Assembly: GCA_029907715.1 (NCBI GenBank)
Contig: JARYLI010000017.1
Coordinates: forward strand, 1-35,467
DNA length: 35,467 nt
DNA from: Methanothrix sp.
GTDB taxonomy: Archaea > Halobacteriota > Methanosarcinia > Methanotrichales > Methanotrichaceae
Direction: 5' to 3'
Shown here: positions 8,055-16,400 of the stretch, one piece after another
Numbering within the stretch: position 1 is the first letter of the stretch
Layout of the letters: each line of letters begins with the position of its first letter
The notes under the pieces: model-generated
Told to the model about the DNA's origin: nothing
Databases searched by the model: none
Seen by the model: only the letters and a program-made list of their open reading frames with translations
Program-made: the position numbers and the translations under genes

Positions 8055-8921
8055 CTATGCAGGGGTCAGCGATCGGATTATGTCCGCGGGGTTGACCAGA
8101 CCCCATGGCACCCCACCCTCGGTTACAACAAGCTGGCTCGCGCCTGTTTTGCCCATGATCTTTATAGCCTCGTAGACCAGATCGTCAGAGTCGATCGTCA
8201 GATAGCCCCTGGTCATGATCTCCTTTACCTCAACACCTGTGCGGCCGTCTGCAATCGCTCTAACAAGATCCACCAGGTTAACAAGCCCTGGTGAGCTCTC
8301 ATCCACGAGAGCCTCGCTCACTCCGTTATGTATCATGGTCCTGGCGGCATCCTGGATCGATGCTGAGGGGCTGATCCTGACTGCGCGGCGCGCGATCTTT
8401 TTCACAGGTATCCTAGGCACGGAGATCATCTCTCTGACCTTGAATATCAGCCTGCTCATCGTGTCGTCCCTGCCGGTGACCTCGCCCCTGATGTAGAGCC
8501 TGTTCACAGGTGTCGGCCCTATCTCGATCTCATCGCCTATGTTGAAGTCTCTGACGTTCCCTGTGATGCGAACCATGCCATCGCAGCTGTCGTGCCGCAT
8601 GACCTTGTTGAATATGATCTCGCTCGCAGAGGCGCCCTCCACCTGAACGCCGTTCTTGATTATCGGCACGTCTACCACATCGCCGCTGTTGTCGAGGCAG
8701 AGAACCTCGTATGCGGCTCCGGTCGCCTTGTAGCCGCCCTTCGGACCCGGTACTCCCTCCACAAGGTTCAGCGCCTTGAGCGACTGCATCTGGTTGCGGA
8801 TAGTGCCAGGATTGCGGTCGATCAGCTCTGCAATTTCTTCTCCCTTTACAGCCCTTCCCTCACGTCGATGTATGTTGATCAACGCGGTGAGTATATCCCT
8901 CTGAACTGGTGTTAGCTCCAT
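8055..8921 (-). CDS. HTH-CBS domain transcriptional regulator
   Basis: 288 residues. Residues 1-70 form a winged helix (LTPVQRDILTALI, then RNPGTIRNQMQSLKALNLVEG). A middle beta-rich domain at about 70-170 follows. Two CBS modules occupy about 175-288 (VRISPSASIQDAARTMIHNGVSEALVDE and EIMTRGYLTIDSDDLVYEAIKIMGKTGASQLVV). CBS pairs sense adenosyl ligands, so the protein probably couples energy or SAM state to DNA binding. Archaea often carry this architecture and the targets are not known to me. It has no ribosome binding site; a TATA-like CTAAATAG lies about 30 nt upstream, so the message is probably leaderless. Confidence 0.85.
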   Translation of the reverse strand: MELTPVQRDILTALINIHRREGRAVKGEEIAELIDRNPGTIRNQMQSLKALNLVEGVPGPKGGYKATGAAYEVLCLDNSGDVVDVPIIKNGVQVEGASASEIIFNKVMRHDSCDGMVRITGNVRDFNIGDEIEIGPTPVNRLYIRGEVTGRDDTMSRLIFKVREMISVPRIPVKKIARRAVRISPSASIQDAARTMIHNGVSEALVDESSPGLVNLVDLVRAIADGRTGVEVKEIMTRGYLTIDSDDLVYEAIKIMGKTGASQLVVTEGGVPWGLVNPADIIRSLTPA

Positions 8922-8972
8922 AGCAATACGGAGGTACCATCATTATTACCTATTTAGATTTAACCTCTGGAG

Positions 8973-10100
8973 TTACAAATCTTTGGATGGTCCTTTCGAT
9001 CGCATGGGGCATTTATTAATTCCTTTGTAGGGGAAATCTGACATCCTTTTCCAGATTTCGGATAGCGATTCTCTCAGAGCATTTCCATAGCTCTTCGGGT
9101 AGCAGGCGCACGGGTACACGTCGCCGGATGGGGTGACATGCATCCAGCTTCTCCCCGCGAAGCATCCGAAGCGTTTGAGCGCCGCAGGCACAGAGAATAC
9201 CCTCGGCGGGGGTGCGCTTGAGACGAACCTCTCCAGCGCGGAGAGATCTGAAGCGTCCAGAACGATATCCTCTGAGCCTGTGCACCTCCCCGTGGGCACA
9301 ACCTCGAAGAACGTTAGCTCATGCGCGCACGCTTCGCGCGCGAGGTCATGGAACCTCTGCAGATGTTCGATGTTATCGTGTCTCAACACCACATACAGAT
9401 CGACCAGCAGCCCTGCGTTCAGAGCATGCCTTATGGCGTTCATGGCCTCTCTATACACACCCTTTCGCCCACGGATGGCGTCGTGCTCATCCTCCACCGG
9501 GCTGTCCAGACTCACATTCACCGCCTGGAGCCCCGCATCCCTGAGCCGCCTCGCGAGGCCCTCGGTGAATCCAGCGCCGGAGGTGAACATTGTGGTCACA
9601 GCCCGATCATCCACACAGCTCACAAGCTCAGGCAGCTCCCTGTACAGACAGGGCTCTCCGCCATCGAATATTATGAGTGTGGATCCGAGATCGAGCGCCT
9701 GATCTATTATCCTCTGGACATCTTCAGGCTCAAGACTGAGATGTTTTCCTGTATCGGGCAGTGCGCAGTGCCTGCATCGGTTGGGGCACTCCTCTGTCAC
9801 AGATATCGTGATCTGATCAGGGGTTCTTCTGCCGAGGGATGCGAGGATCTGGCTCCTCACGAAGCGATCGAAGGCCCTGCTCGGGACAGGCGGCAGCCAG
9901 GTCGATATGTAAAGAGACTCTCCAGCGAATGCCGGAATGTTTCCGTCGATCATCGAGAGGGCAGATGAGATCGCCGGAAGCTTTGAGAGAAGACCATCAG
10001 CTCTGACCCTTATTCTCCCAGAATCGACGGATGCTGTCGCCTTTAAAACAGGAGTGTCGCAGAGCTTGTATCTCAAACGATCACCGCTTGTAGACCTCAT
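8973..10100 (-). CDS. Radical SAM/SPASM-type protein, function unknown
   Basis: 375 residues. The cluster motif is C105-x3-C109-x2-C112 (ECPNRCRHC), with GGEPCLY and VNVSLDSP as SAM-binding elements. The C-terminal third has [36 protein letters not shown] and a last KCPMR, the layout of a SPASM-like auxiliary cluster domain but with fewer cysteines than the classical seven. About 95 residues precede the radical SAM core and match nothing I know. Relatives modify peptides or tetrapyrroles (PqqE, AhbC/AhbD) or activate enzymes. The ATG at 10100 lies inside the end of hisI (20-nt overlap), so translation is probably coupled; the link to histidine synthesis looks positional. Confidence 0.75.
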   Translation of the reverse strand: MRSTSGDRLRYKLCDTPVLKATASVDSGRIRVRADGLLSKLPAISSALSMIDGNIPAFAGESLYISTWLPPVPSRAFDRFVRSQILASLGRRTPDQITISVTEECPNRCRHCALPDTGKHLSLEPEDVQRIIDQALDLGSTLIIFDGGEPCLYRELPELVSCVDDRAVTTMFTSGAGFTEGLARRLRDAGLQAVNVSLDSPVEDEHDAIRGRKGVYREAMNAIRHALNAGLLVDLYVVLRHDNIEHLQRFHDLAREACAHELTFFEVVPTGRCTGSEDIVLDASDLSALERFVSSAPPPRVFSVPAALKRFGCFAGRSWMHVTPSGDVYPCACYPKSYGNALRESLSEIWKRMSDFPYKGINKCPMRSKGPSKDL

Positions 10101-10452
10101 CCGGCTCGAAAACCCTCTCGCCGACTATCCTCCCGTCCAGTGTCCTGTAGAAGCAGGATCTGTATCCGGTGTGGCACGCCCCTCCCCTCTGCTCAACCTT
10201 CAGGAGAATCGCGTCCTCATCGCAGTCTATCAGAATCTCCTTCACTATCTGCTCATTTCCTGAGGTCTCCCCCTTCCGCCACAGCTTCCCCCGCGACCTC
10301 GACCAGTAGTGCGCAACTCCTGTCTCGAGCGTTTTGGAAAGCGCGATGCTGTTCATGTATGCCAGCATCAGCACCTCTCCTGTCTTCCAGTCCTGTGCCA
10401 CTGCTGGAATCAGCTTGCCATCGGGAATCTCTACCATGCCCATCAGCCTCAT
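10081..10452 (-). CDS. hisI: Phosphoribosyl-AMP cyclohydrolase
   Basis: 123 residues from the first ATG. Family hallmarks are [17 protein letters not shown], the Mg-binding DCDED (D76, D78, D80) and zinc cysteines at 77, 93 and 100 ([14 protein letters not shown]). It opens the purine ring of PR-AMP in histidine synthesis, and is the separate archaeal HisI without the HisE domain. The start could also be the ATG at 10443 or 10437. A TTTATAA box at about 10468-10474 is spaced best for a leaderless start at 10443. It overlaps the radical SAM gene. MITE copy 2 is inserted only about 15 bp upstream of that TATA box. Confidence 0.92.
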   Translation of the reverse strand: MRLMGMVEIPDGKLIPAVAQDWKTGEVLMLAYMNSIALSKTLETGVAHYWSRSRGKLWRKGETSGNEQIVKEILIDCDEDAILLKVEQRGGACHTGYRSCFYRTLDGRIVGERVFEPDEVYKR

Positions 10453-10488
10453 GATCAGACGCGTGCGTTATAAAGCTTGGTGCTGTGC

Positions 10489-10604
10489 TGCTGTGTTGAA
10501 TAATTGAGACCTAAAAGGTCGATCGATATCGATTTTTACTATAATTGTAATTTGTATGATTTGGGTCTCTGCTACCGGATTCCCAAATATTATTCAACAC
10601 AGCA
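10489..10604 (-). mobile_element. MITE-like element, copy 2 (116 bp), flanked by 8-bp target duplication
   Basis: Terminal inverted repeats TGCTGTGTTGAATAAT ... ATTATTCAACACAGCA are perfect over 16 bp. The flanks are an exact direct repeat TGCTGTGC at 10481-10488 and 10605-10612. It is oriented opposite to copy 1 (4736-4847), and the two share their whole length with small indels in the AT-rich centre. No reading frame of note. The element lies just upstream of the hisI promoter. Confidence 0.88.
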
Positions 10605-10612
10605 TGCTGTGC

Positions 10613-10806
10613 CGTTCAACTCCGATCCAGCGCTCGGCATTCACACGGAGGAGTTTACGCCACCATGTACAGGAGGATCTTCTGCATCAGCCCTTAACTA
10701 CGCTCCCCCGGATTCACATGAGTTCCTGCATCCTCCAGCCACAGAATATCCCGATCGCAAAAGATATATCCAAAAAACTTGACCTTGAACCAATTAAGTT
10801 TAACAG
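10613..10806. promoter_or_regulatory. Promoter region of the DUF2162-like/ExbB unit
   Basis: There is no gene between MITE copy 2 and 10807. AAAAGATATATCC at about 10758-10769 is a good TATA box, about 40 nt before the first gene, so the leader would be short. Confidence 0.4.
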
Positions 10807-11496
10807 GTGTCCTGCTTGGAGGTTGCAATCGCACTTGGGGTGGTTGTGGGTCTGCTGATATTCGCCTTGAAGGCCGGCATGGGATGCGGGCTTGCGCATC
10901 TCAGCTGGAGGGGGATCATGCTGTTTGCGTCTGGCTATCTGCTTGTGGCCACAGGTATGGGTCTCCTGATAGATCATCTGTCTATTGATATGATGGCAGG
11001 CGTGATCAGAGCAGGCGTGACGATGCACGCGATTCTTGCTCTCTGTCTCATCGCTCTCGGAATGCTCACGGTGAGAGAGTGGAGATGCTCTGGCAGGGAC
11101 ATGTCGCGCAAAACGTTCTGGGCGCTTTCGATCCCCTGTCCTGCATGCATGGCGGCGACGTTCCTCTCATGCAGCGTGCTCGCGGATCTCCTCAGCATCT
11201 CCCCTGCGAGAATCGGCGCAGCTGTGGGCATCATCCTCTTCGTGACAATCTCCTCGGTCTCACTGCTTCTGAGAAGGCTTCAGGGTGGTCCTGGCATCAT
11301 GGGGAACGTGATGATGCTCCTGGGGGGATTTTACATCATCTCGATAATGCTCCTGCCGTCGTACATCCAGATGCATGAGGTGACAGTGAGATTCGCAGCA
11401 CCCGAGATGCATTCTGAGCTGGTTCCCGCTTATCTGATATTGATCATGCTGATCTCCCTGGGATACGTCATCCGGAAGAAAGGTGTGACGGTATGA
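10807..11496 (+). CDS. DUF2162-type predicted membrane transporter
   Basis: 229 residues with about seven membrane helices. The start is GTG at 10807 (a TTG three codons later is an alternative). A Cys pair in a membrane segment (SIPCPACMAATFLSCSVL) and an early GMGCGLA motif could bind a metal or act as a redox pair; both are seen directly. The pattern and context match the DUF2162 transporter family of methanogens, which I recall next to ExbB/MotA-like and DUF2149 genes. Its stop overlaps the next start by 4 bp (ATGA), so the genes form one operon. The substrate is unknown. The convergent CobN-like gene suggests a metal or corrinoid, which is inference. Confidence 0.7.
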   Translation: MSCLEVAIALGVVVGLLIFALKAGMGCGLAHLSWRGIMLFASGYLLVATGMGLLIDHLSIDMMAGVIRAGVTMHAILALCLIALGMLTVREWRCSGRDMSRKTFWALSIPCPACMAATFLSCSVLADLLSISPARIGAAVGIILFVTISSVSLLLRRLQGGPGIMGNVMMLLGGFYIISIMLLPSYIQMHEVTVRFAAPEMHSELVPAYLILIMLISLGYVIRKKGVTV

Positions 11497-12140
11497 TCTA
11501 CGAGACAGCTGTCAGCCTTCTCTACGTCTTCTCCACATCTCTGCTCTATCCCGATATAATCGGCCTGCTTGTTCTGTTCGGCTGGTCGCTCATCCTGCTG
11601 GGGTCCCTGATCCAGGAGTACACATCCAGGAGGAGAGATATCGGGGAGCTGGAGGAGATCACGCTCAGGGCAGCCTCACTTGCAAACTCCGGGATGTCGA
11701 AGGAGGCCGCCGAGGTCCTCAGGGGGTACAGATCCCCGCAGCTCTCCGGTGTTCTCATGGAGATGGCGGGCTCCCTGGAGGGAAGCATGCTTCACATCAG
11801 GCTCGACAAGATCCTCCAGGATGCTGAGCTGGACCTCGCCAGGAGGCTCGAGCCTCTGCGCATCGGTCTCAGGGTCGGCCCGATACTTGGGCTGATGGGC
11901 ACACTGATACCAATGGGCCCAGCGCTCGTGAGCCTCTCGAAAGGTGATGTGCAGTCCATGGCGGCGAGCCTGATAATAGCGTTTGCAACGACTGTGATAG
12001 GACTGGTCGTTGGCGGGATATGCTACTGTTCTCTTCTGATCAGAAACAGATGGTACCATCAGGACCTGAGCGATGTGGAATACGCTGCTGATATACTGAG
12101 GAGGGCCATGAATGAGAGACCGGACGGGCGTTCTGGATGA
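11493..12140 (+). CDS. MotA/TolQ/ExbB-family proton channel protein
   Basis: 215 residues. One helix lies near residues 20-40 and a pair near 128-150 and 158-182, with a long cytoplasmic loop between (GELEEITLRAASLA...). The diagnostic segment is LRVGPILGLMGTLIPMGPALVSLSKGD followed by AFATTVIGLVVGGICY, as in ExbB/TolQ. Such proteins form pentamers that couple proton flow to work on a partner. Archaea have no outer membrane or TonB receptors, so the work must be done at the single membrane or on a surface protein. It is coupled to the preceding gene (4-bp overlap) and overlaps the following one by 29 nt. Confidence 0.88.
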   Translation: MIYETAVSLLYVFSTSLLYPDIIGLLVLFGWSLILLGSLIQEYTSRRRDIGELEEITLRAASLANSGMSKEAAEVLRGYRSPQLSGVLMEMAGSLEGSMLHIRLDKILQDAELDLARRLEPLRIGLRVGPILGLMGTLIPMGPALVSLSKGDVQSMAASLIIAFATTVIGLVVGGICYCSLLIRNRWYHQDLSDVEYAADILRRAMNERPDGRSG

Positions 12141-12456
12141 GATCGACGGGGACCCGATGGAGGGCGTCGCAAACCTCTTCGATGTCGCGATGGTCTTCGC
12201 CGTGGCGCTTCTGCTCGCGCTCGTCACTGCTTACAACATCTCAGAGCTTCTCGATCCCACATCCAGCGTCACCGTCGTTAAGAACCCGGGCGAGCCGGAC
12301 ATGCAGATAATAATCAAGAACATGAGCAGCATTCAGATCCTGAACATGACAGAGCAGCTGGGTGGGGGGCAGGGAATCCGCATAGGCACAGCATACCGCC
12401 TGAAGAGCGGCCAGGTGATATACGTGCCGGAGAATGAGACGCCACCAGCTGCTTGA
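12112..12456 (+). CDS. DUF2149-type single-span protein, ExbD-like partner
   Basis: 114 residues. A short cytoplasmic start (MRDRTGVLDEIDGDPMEGVANLFDVAMVF) leads into one helix (about 23-43) and an extracellular domain ending in GIRIGTAYRLKSGQVIYVPE. This size and layout, one N-terminal helix and a small outer domain, is that of ExbD/TolR, and the sequence matches DUF2149, a methanogen family found beside ExbB homologues. ExbD needs an Asp in the helix; here Asp residues (D14, D24) lie before or at its edge, so the proton path may differ. It overlaps the ExbB gene by 29 nt, which suggests fixed stoichiometry. Confidence 0.75.
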   Translation: MRDRTGVLDEIDGDPMEGVANLFDVAMVFAVALLLALVTAYNISELLDPTSSVTVVKNPGEPDMQIIIKNMSSIQILNMTEQLGGGQGIRIGTAYRLKSGQVIYVPENETPPAA

Positions 12457-12505
12457 TCTAGAGACGGATTGCGTATCGTTAGCTCACTGCCGTACGGCAT
12501 TAAAA

Positions 12506-12527
12506 CCACCGGCACATATCCCGGTGG
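12506..12527 (+). promoter_or_regulatory. Hairpin between the DUF2149 and MBL genes
   Basis: CCACCGG and CCGGTGG form a perfect 7-bp stem with an 8-nt loop. It sits 50 nt after the DUF2149 stop and about 40 nt before the MBL start. It could mark the 3' end of one message, attenuate the next, or be an operator. No U-tract follows. Confidence 0.4.
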
Positions 12528-12567
12528 GGATATCAGTGATGTGGATCAAGGAGCAGGAGGTGATCGA

Positions 12568-13302
12568 ATGGACGTTACCCTTCTCGGCACAGGCGCAGGA
12601 ATACCGCAGGCAGACCGTGCGCAGGCATCGATTCTCCTTCATGACGAGGATCTGCTGCTCATCGACTGCGGTGCGGGCGCTCTTTTCAGACTGGGCGAGC
12701 TCGGCCTAAGCCCACTGGAGATCGAGACAGTGCTTCTGACACATCTGCATCTTGATCATGTGTCAGATCTCCTTCCGCTTGCAAAGGCGCGGTACCTTCT
12801 CGGCGAGCCGTGGCTCAAGGTCTTCGGACCTGCCGGCACGGATCAGCTGGTCAGATCCCTGCACTCTCTGTACCCTTATCTGCAATCGATAAAGCTGGAG
12901 GTCACCGAGATCGGGGCGGGATGCAGATTTGAGATATGTGGGCTCGACGTGCGGACCGTATCCGCAGTCCACAGCGTGCCAGCGCTCTGCTACAGGATCG
13001 AGGGCTCATCGACAGTCGCATGCTCCGGGGACACAGAGCCGAGCGCAGGTGTCTCTGAGCTTGCAGCCGGATCCGACCTGCTCGTCCACGAGTGCTCGTT
13101 TCCGGATGGATTTGATGTGACGAACCACACCACCCCCACACCACTCGGCCGGATCGTGAGAGATGTCGGGGAGATCGTGCTCACACACTTCTATCCCCAC
13201 TGCAGAGGTCTTGAGGATGAGATGGCGCGCACGGTGGAGGGGATCTCCGGGATCAGGACCAGAGCAGGAAGGGATCTGATGGGCCTGAAGATGTCTGGAT
13301 GA
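12568..13302 (+). CDS. MBL-fold metallohydrolase, RNase Z-like
   Basis: 244 residues from the ATG at 12568, which has one of the best ribosome binding sites in the window (GGAGGTGATC, spacing about 4). The metallo-beta-lactamase motif THLHLDHVSDL gives H-x-H-x-D-H. Further ligands are in AVHSVPALCYRIEG, ACSGDTEPS and LVHECSFPDG, with a last His in LTHFYPH. The GTGAG-x-P start and overall layout match the RNase Z/arylsulfatase-like subgroup. The exosite arm of true tRNase Z is not evident, so 3' tRNA processing is possible but unproven. It is 112 bp after DUF2149 on the same strand and may be a separate unit. It is convergent with the CobN-like gene. Confidence 0.8.
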   Translation: MDVTLLGTGAGIPQADRAQASILLHDEDLLLIDCGAGALFRLGELGLSPLEIETVLLTHLHLDHVSDLLPLAKARYLLGEPWLKVFGPAGTDQLVRSLHSLYPYLQSIKLEVTEIGAGCRFEICGLDVRTVSAVHSVPALCYRIEGSSTVACSGDTEPSAGVSELAAGSDLLVHECSFPDGFDVTNHTTPTPLGRIVRDVGEIVLTHFYPHCRGLEDEMARTVEGISGIRTRAGRDLMGLKMSG

Positions 13303-13456
13303 CGTACCGGGTTCACTGGCGGAGTCAGATGTTTCGCAGGACGAGGGCGCGTGACTGGAAGATGAGCGTATACAGCTCGGGATAAAGATGTGCTCGCAGA
13401 GGTCTCAGCTAGGTGCTGACACCCTCCCCGTGCCCGGAGAAGGAAGCAGAGAGATC

Positions 13457-16400
13457 CTACTCCCTCCTCCACATCCCAGCTGCCACCAGCAGGAGCACGA
13501 ATAGCACGAGTGCCATCCCGAAGAGTGGCGCTCCTGATACAGAGGGAGTTGCTGCAGCAGTGACATTCTCCATCACGTATCCCCTCACGTCCACGGTCTC
13601 TGTTTCAGACTTTTTCTCCATCTCAGACCCGACACCCTGGGGGAGAGTGCTGTTGTACGGATGCCTGGAGCGCGAGGAGCTTCCAGACCTCACAGGCTGA
13701 GCTGCCGGAGATCCCTCCGCGGGAACGGAAAGCATCCCGCTCATGTACTCGTTCAGGAGAAGATTGCCGCATGTGTGGTGGCAGCACGCAACCCCGTAAT
13801 CATCGACAAGATCCCTGTACCGCTCTGCGAGATCCTCCAGGACCTCGGGCGATGGGTGCCATCTCTCCTTTCTTGCAGTCTCTAAAAGCCTCGCGTCCAT
13901 CACCTGCGCTGCCCATGGGTTGTTCTTCCTGAAGAAATCCTGCAGCCCCAGGTTGTATTTGTCCTCCACATAGATGTCGTGGACCTCGTTCCATGTGTTC
14001 TCGCTCACAAGCTCTGGCACCGTCGCCTCCCATCCCCACAGGTACTCGACGAACCTGTCCATCTCCCTCGCCCCGGAGTACCCCTGCTCCATCATCCCCT
14101 GGATCCACCGGGGGTTGTAGTACCTCGTCCTCAACTCCTTTGAGAAGAACTCTCCGAGCTCATGGATCCTTTCCTTCCTGGGATCCCTCACGTCTGTCAC
14201 GTACATCTCAGGGGTGGATCCGGTCACGGTTCTTACAGCGAGAGCTATTCCGCCAAGATACTGGAAGACATCATCGTTATCGATGAATCCGTAGAGGTTT
14301 GAGTTCGTGTGATGGACAGCTGCATCAACTCCTCCAAGATTCGCGCTGTAGACCTCCATCTGCTGCTCTGCTGACAGAGATCTGCCCGAATCAAACCTCC
14401 CTCCCCAGATACCGTCGCCGTAGATGCAGGACATCCTGGATATGAAGAGCCTGCCGAGCTCTGAATCGTTCTCCCATCTGTCGCTTGCAGATATTGGTGC
14501 GTCGAGGTTGGGGCCGTATGTGCCTGCAGCCTCGAGGAATATCCTGGATCTCGAGAGAAACTCCGCATCCTCTGCGGTGCAGTTTCCAGCCTGGAGAAGC
14601 ATATCTCTCAGCATCTCAGAGTTCTCCCTGATGTAATTCGGGTACGCTGTGTCTGTATCGTTCGCAGCGAGCCGTATCGCCTTATCGATGAGAACCAGTT
14701 TCTCCGGGAAGAGATCCCTGTAGAGGCCGGATGGGACCACAAGGACATCTATCCTGGGCCTGCCAAGTTCCGATAATGGTATCAGCGCGACATCGCTCAC
14801 TCCGCCGTATGCATCATAAACAGGCCTGGCACCTATGAGCTGGAGTATCTCAGAGTCGACCACTCCATGATCTGTCATCGCCCAGGCCCAGAGGACGACC
14901 GCGATCTTTCTCGGGTATGTGCCGTTGTGCTTCATCCTGTACTCCTCAATGAGACCCTCCGCGAGCTTCCTTCCGACCTCCCATGCGGCAGGCGTCGGAA
15001 CCCTCCTCGGATCCACGGACCTGAAGTTCCTGCCTGTCGGGAGCACCTGCGGATCCCTTATCGGATCATCAGCTGGCGATGGGGGTATGTAGCCACCTCT
15101 CAGGGCGTTAGTCGTGTTCGTGAGCTCATTCCCACAGCTCCTCAAACCCTCTGCGTACATTTTCGAGAGGTTCAGGATCTCCGTCAGGTTGGAACTGATC
15201 TTTCCGAGGATAAACTCCTGAGCTGACTCTGGAGAGGAGCCGTTTATCAGGACCTCGTACAGGAGAGATGATGATACGTTTTCGATCCCATCCTCGGTGG
15301 AAGTGTTGATCGTCCTCTCAATCTCCTCAATGTAAGAATCACCGAGCATCGACCGCACCATGGATACGAGAGAATCATTCTCGTAGGGCTGGCCGAACGT
15401 GTGCAGCCCGTAGGGCATGAACGAGCTCTTAAGCTCCTCCAGGTAGTCCTCCAGCTCTGGCAGGAATGCCTCGAACGCCTCTGGTTCATCAAGGGCGCTC
15501 AGGTTCTCGCCCAGGTCCTCATCAAGGTGAAGGTCTCTGCATGTTTCCAGTATCTTCCTCCTGTACTCCTCCTTCACGCTCTCGTTGAGCACGTTCCTGT
15601 ACTCGTATATGCTCTCCTTCAGATCCGAAAGGTTGCCGTAGAGGCCTGCAGCCACTATTGGCGGAGTGAGGTGAGAGATCATCACAGCATCCCCGCGCCG
15701 CTTTGCCTGCGTGCCCTCTGCGATGTTGTCCACGATGTAAGGGTAAACAACAGGAATGTCCTGAACGAGGAGCGCTGGCCAGTCGTTCCAGCCAACAACC
15801 CCCTCTCTGCCCGGAAGCCACTCCTGGGTGCCGTGCTTTCCCAGGTGAATGATGGCATCCGCGCCGAATCCGTGCTTCAGCCAGAGGTAGAACGCTATGT
15901 ACTGATGGTGTGGAGGCACATCTGTGGAGTGGTAAAGAACCGTGCTGTTCTCAAGCCATCCCCGGCTCGGCTGTGGCAGCAGGATCACATTCCCGAAGGA
16001 GAGCTTCGGTATTACCAAGTATGAGCCGCTGGAGTTGCTGAAGACCATGATCTTCCCAGGGGGAGGACCCCAGTGATTGATGACCACATTCTGCAGATCT
16101 GCTGGAAGCTCCCTGAACCAGCTGATGTACAGATCCGCTGGAATCAGTGTGGCGTTTCCGGCCGCGACCATTGCGTCCAGCTCTCCAGGGGCCCATGTGC
16201 CCACGTTCGTTCCCTGGTGTGCCAGGAGATCGACCAGGACCTTCTCATCAGGGACATCTCCCTCGATCCTGTAACCCATGCCCTTCATGTGCTCCAGGAT
16301 GTTCCTGAGACTCCGGGGGACGTTGAGGTAGCACCCCTCTATGTTGTCCTTGCCGCCGCCGTGGTTGTAGTAGATTATGGCGACCCTCTTCTCAGAGTTG

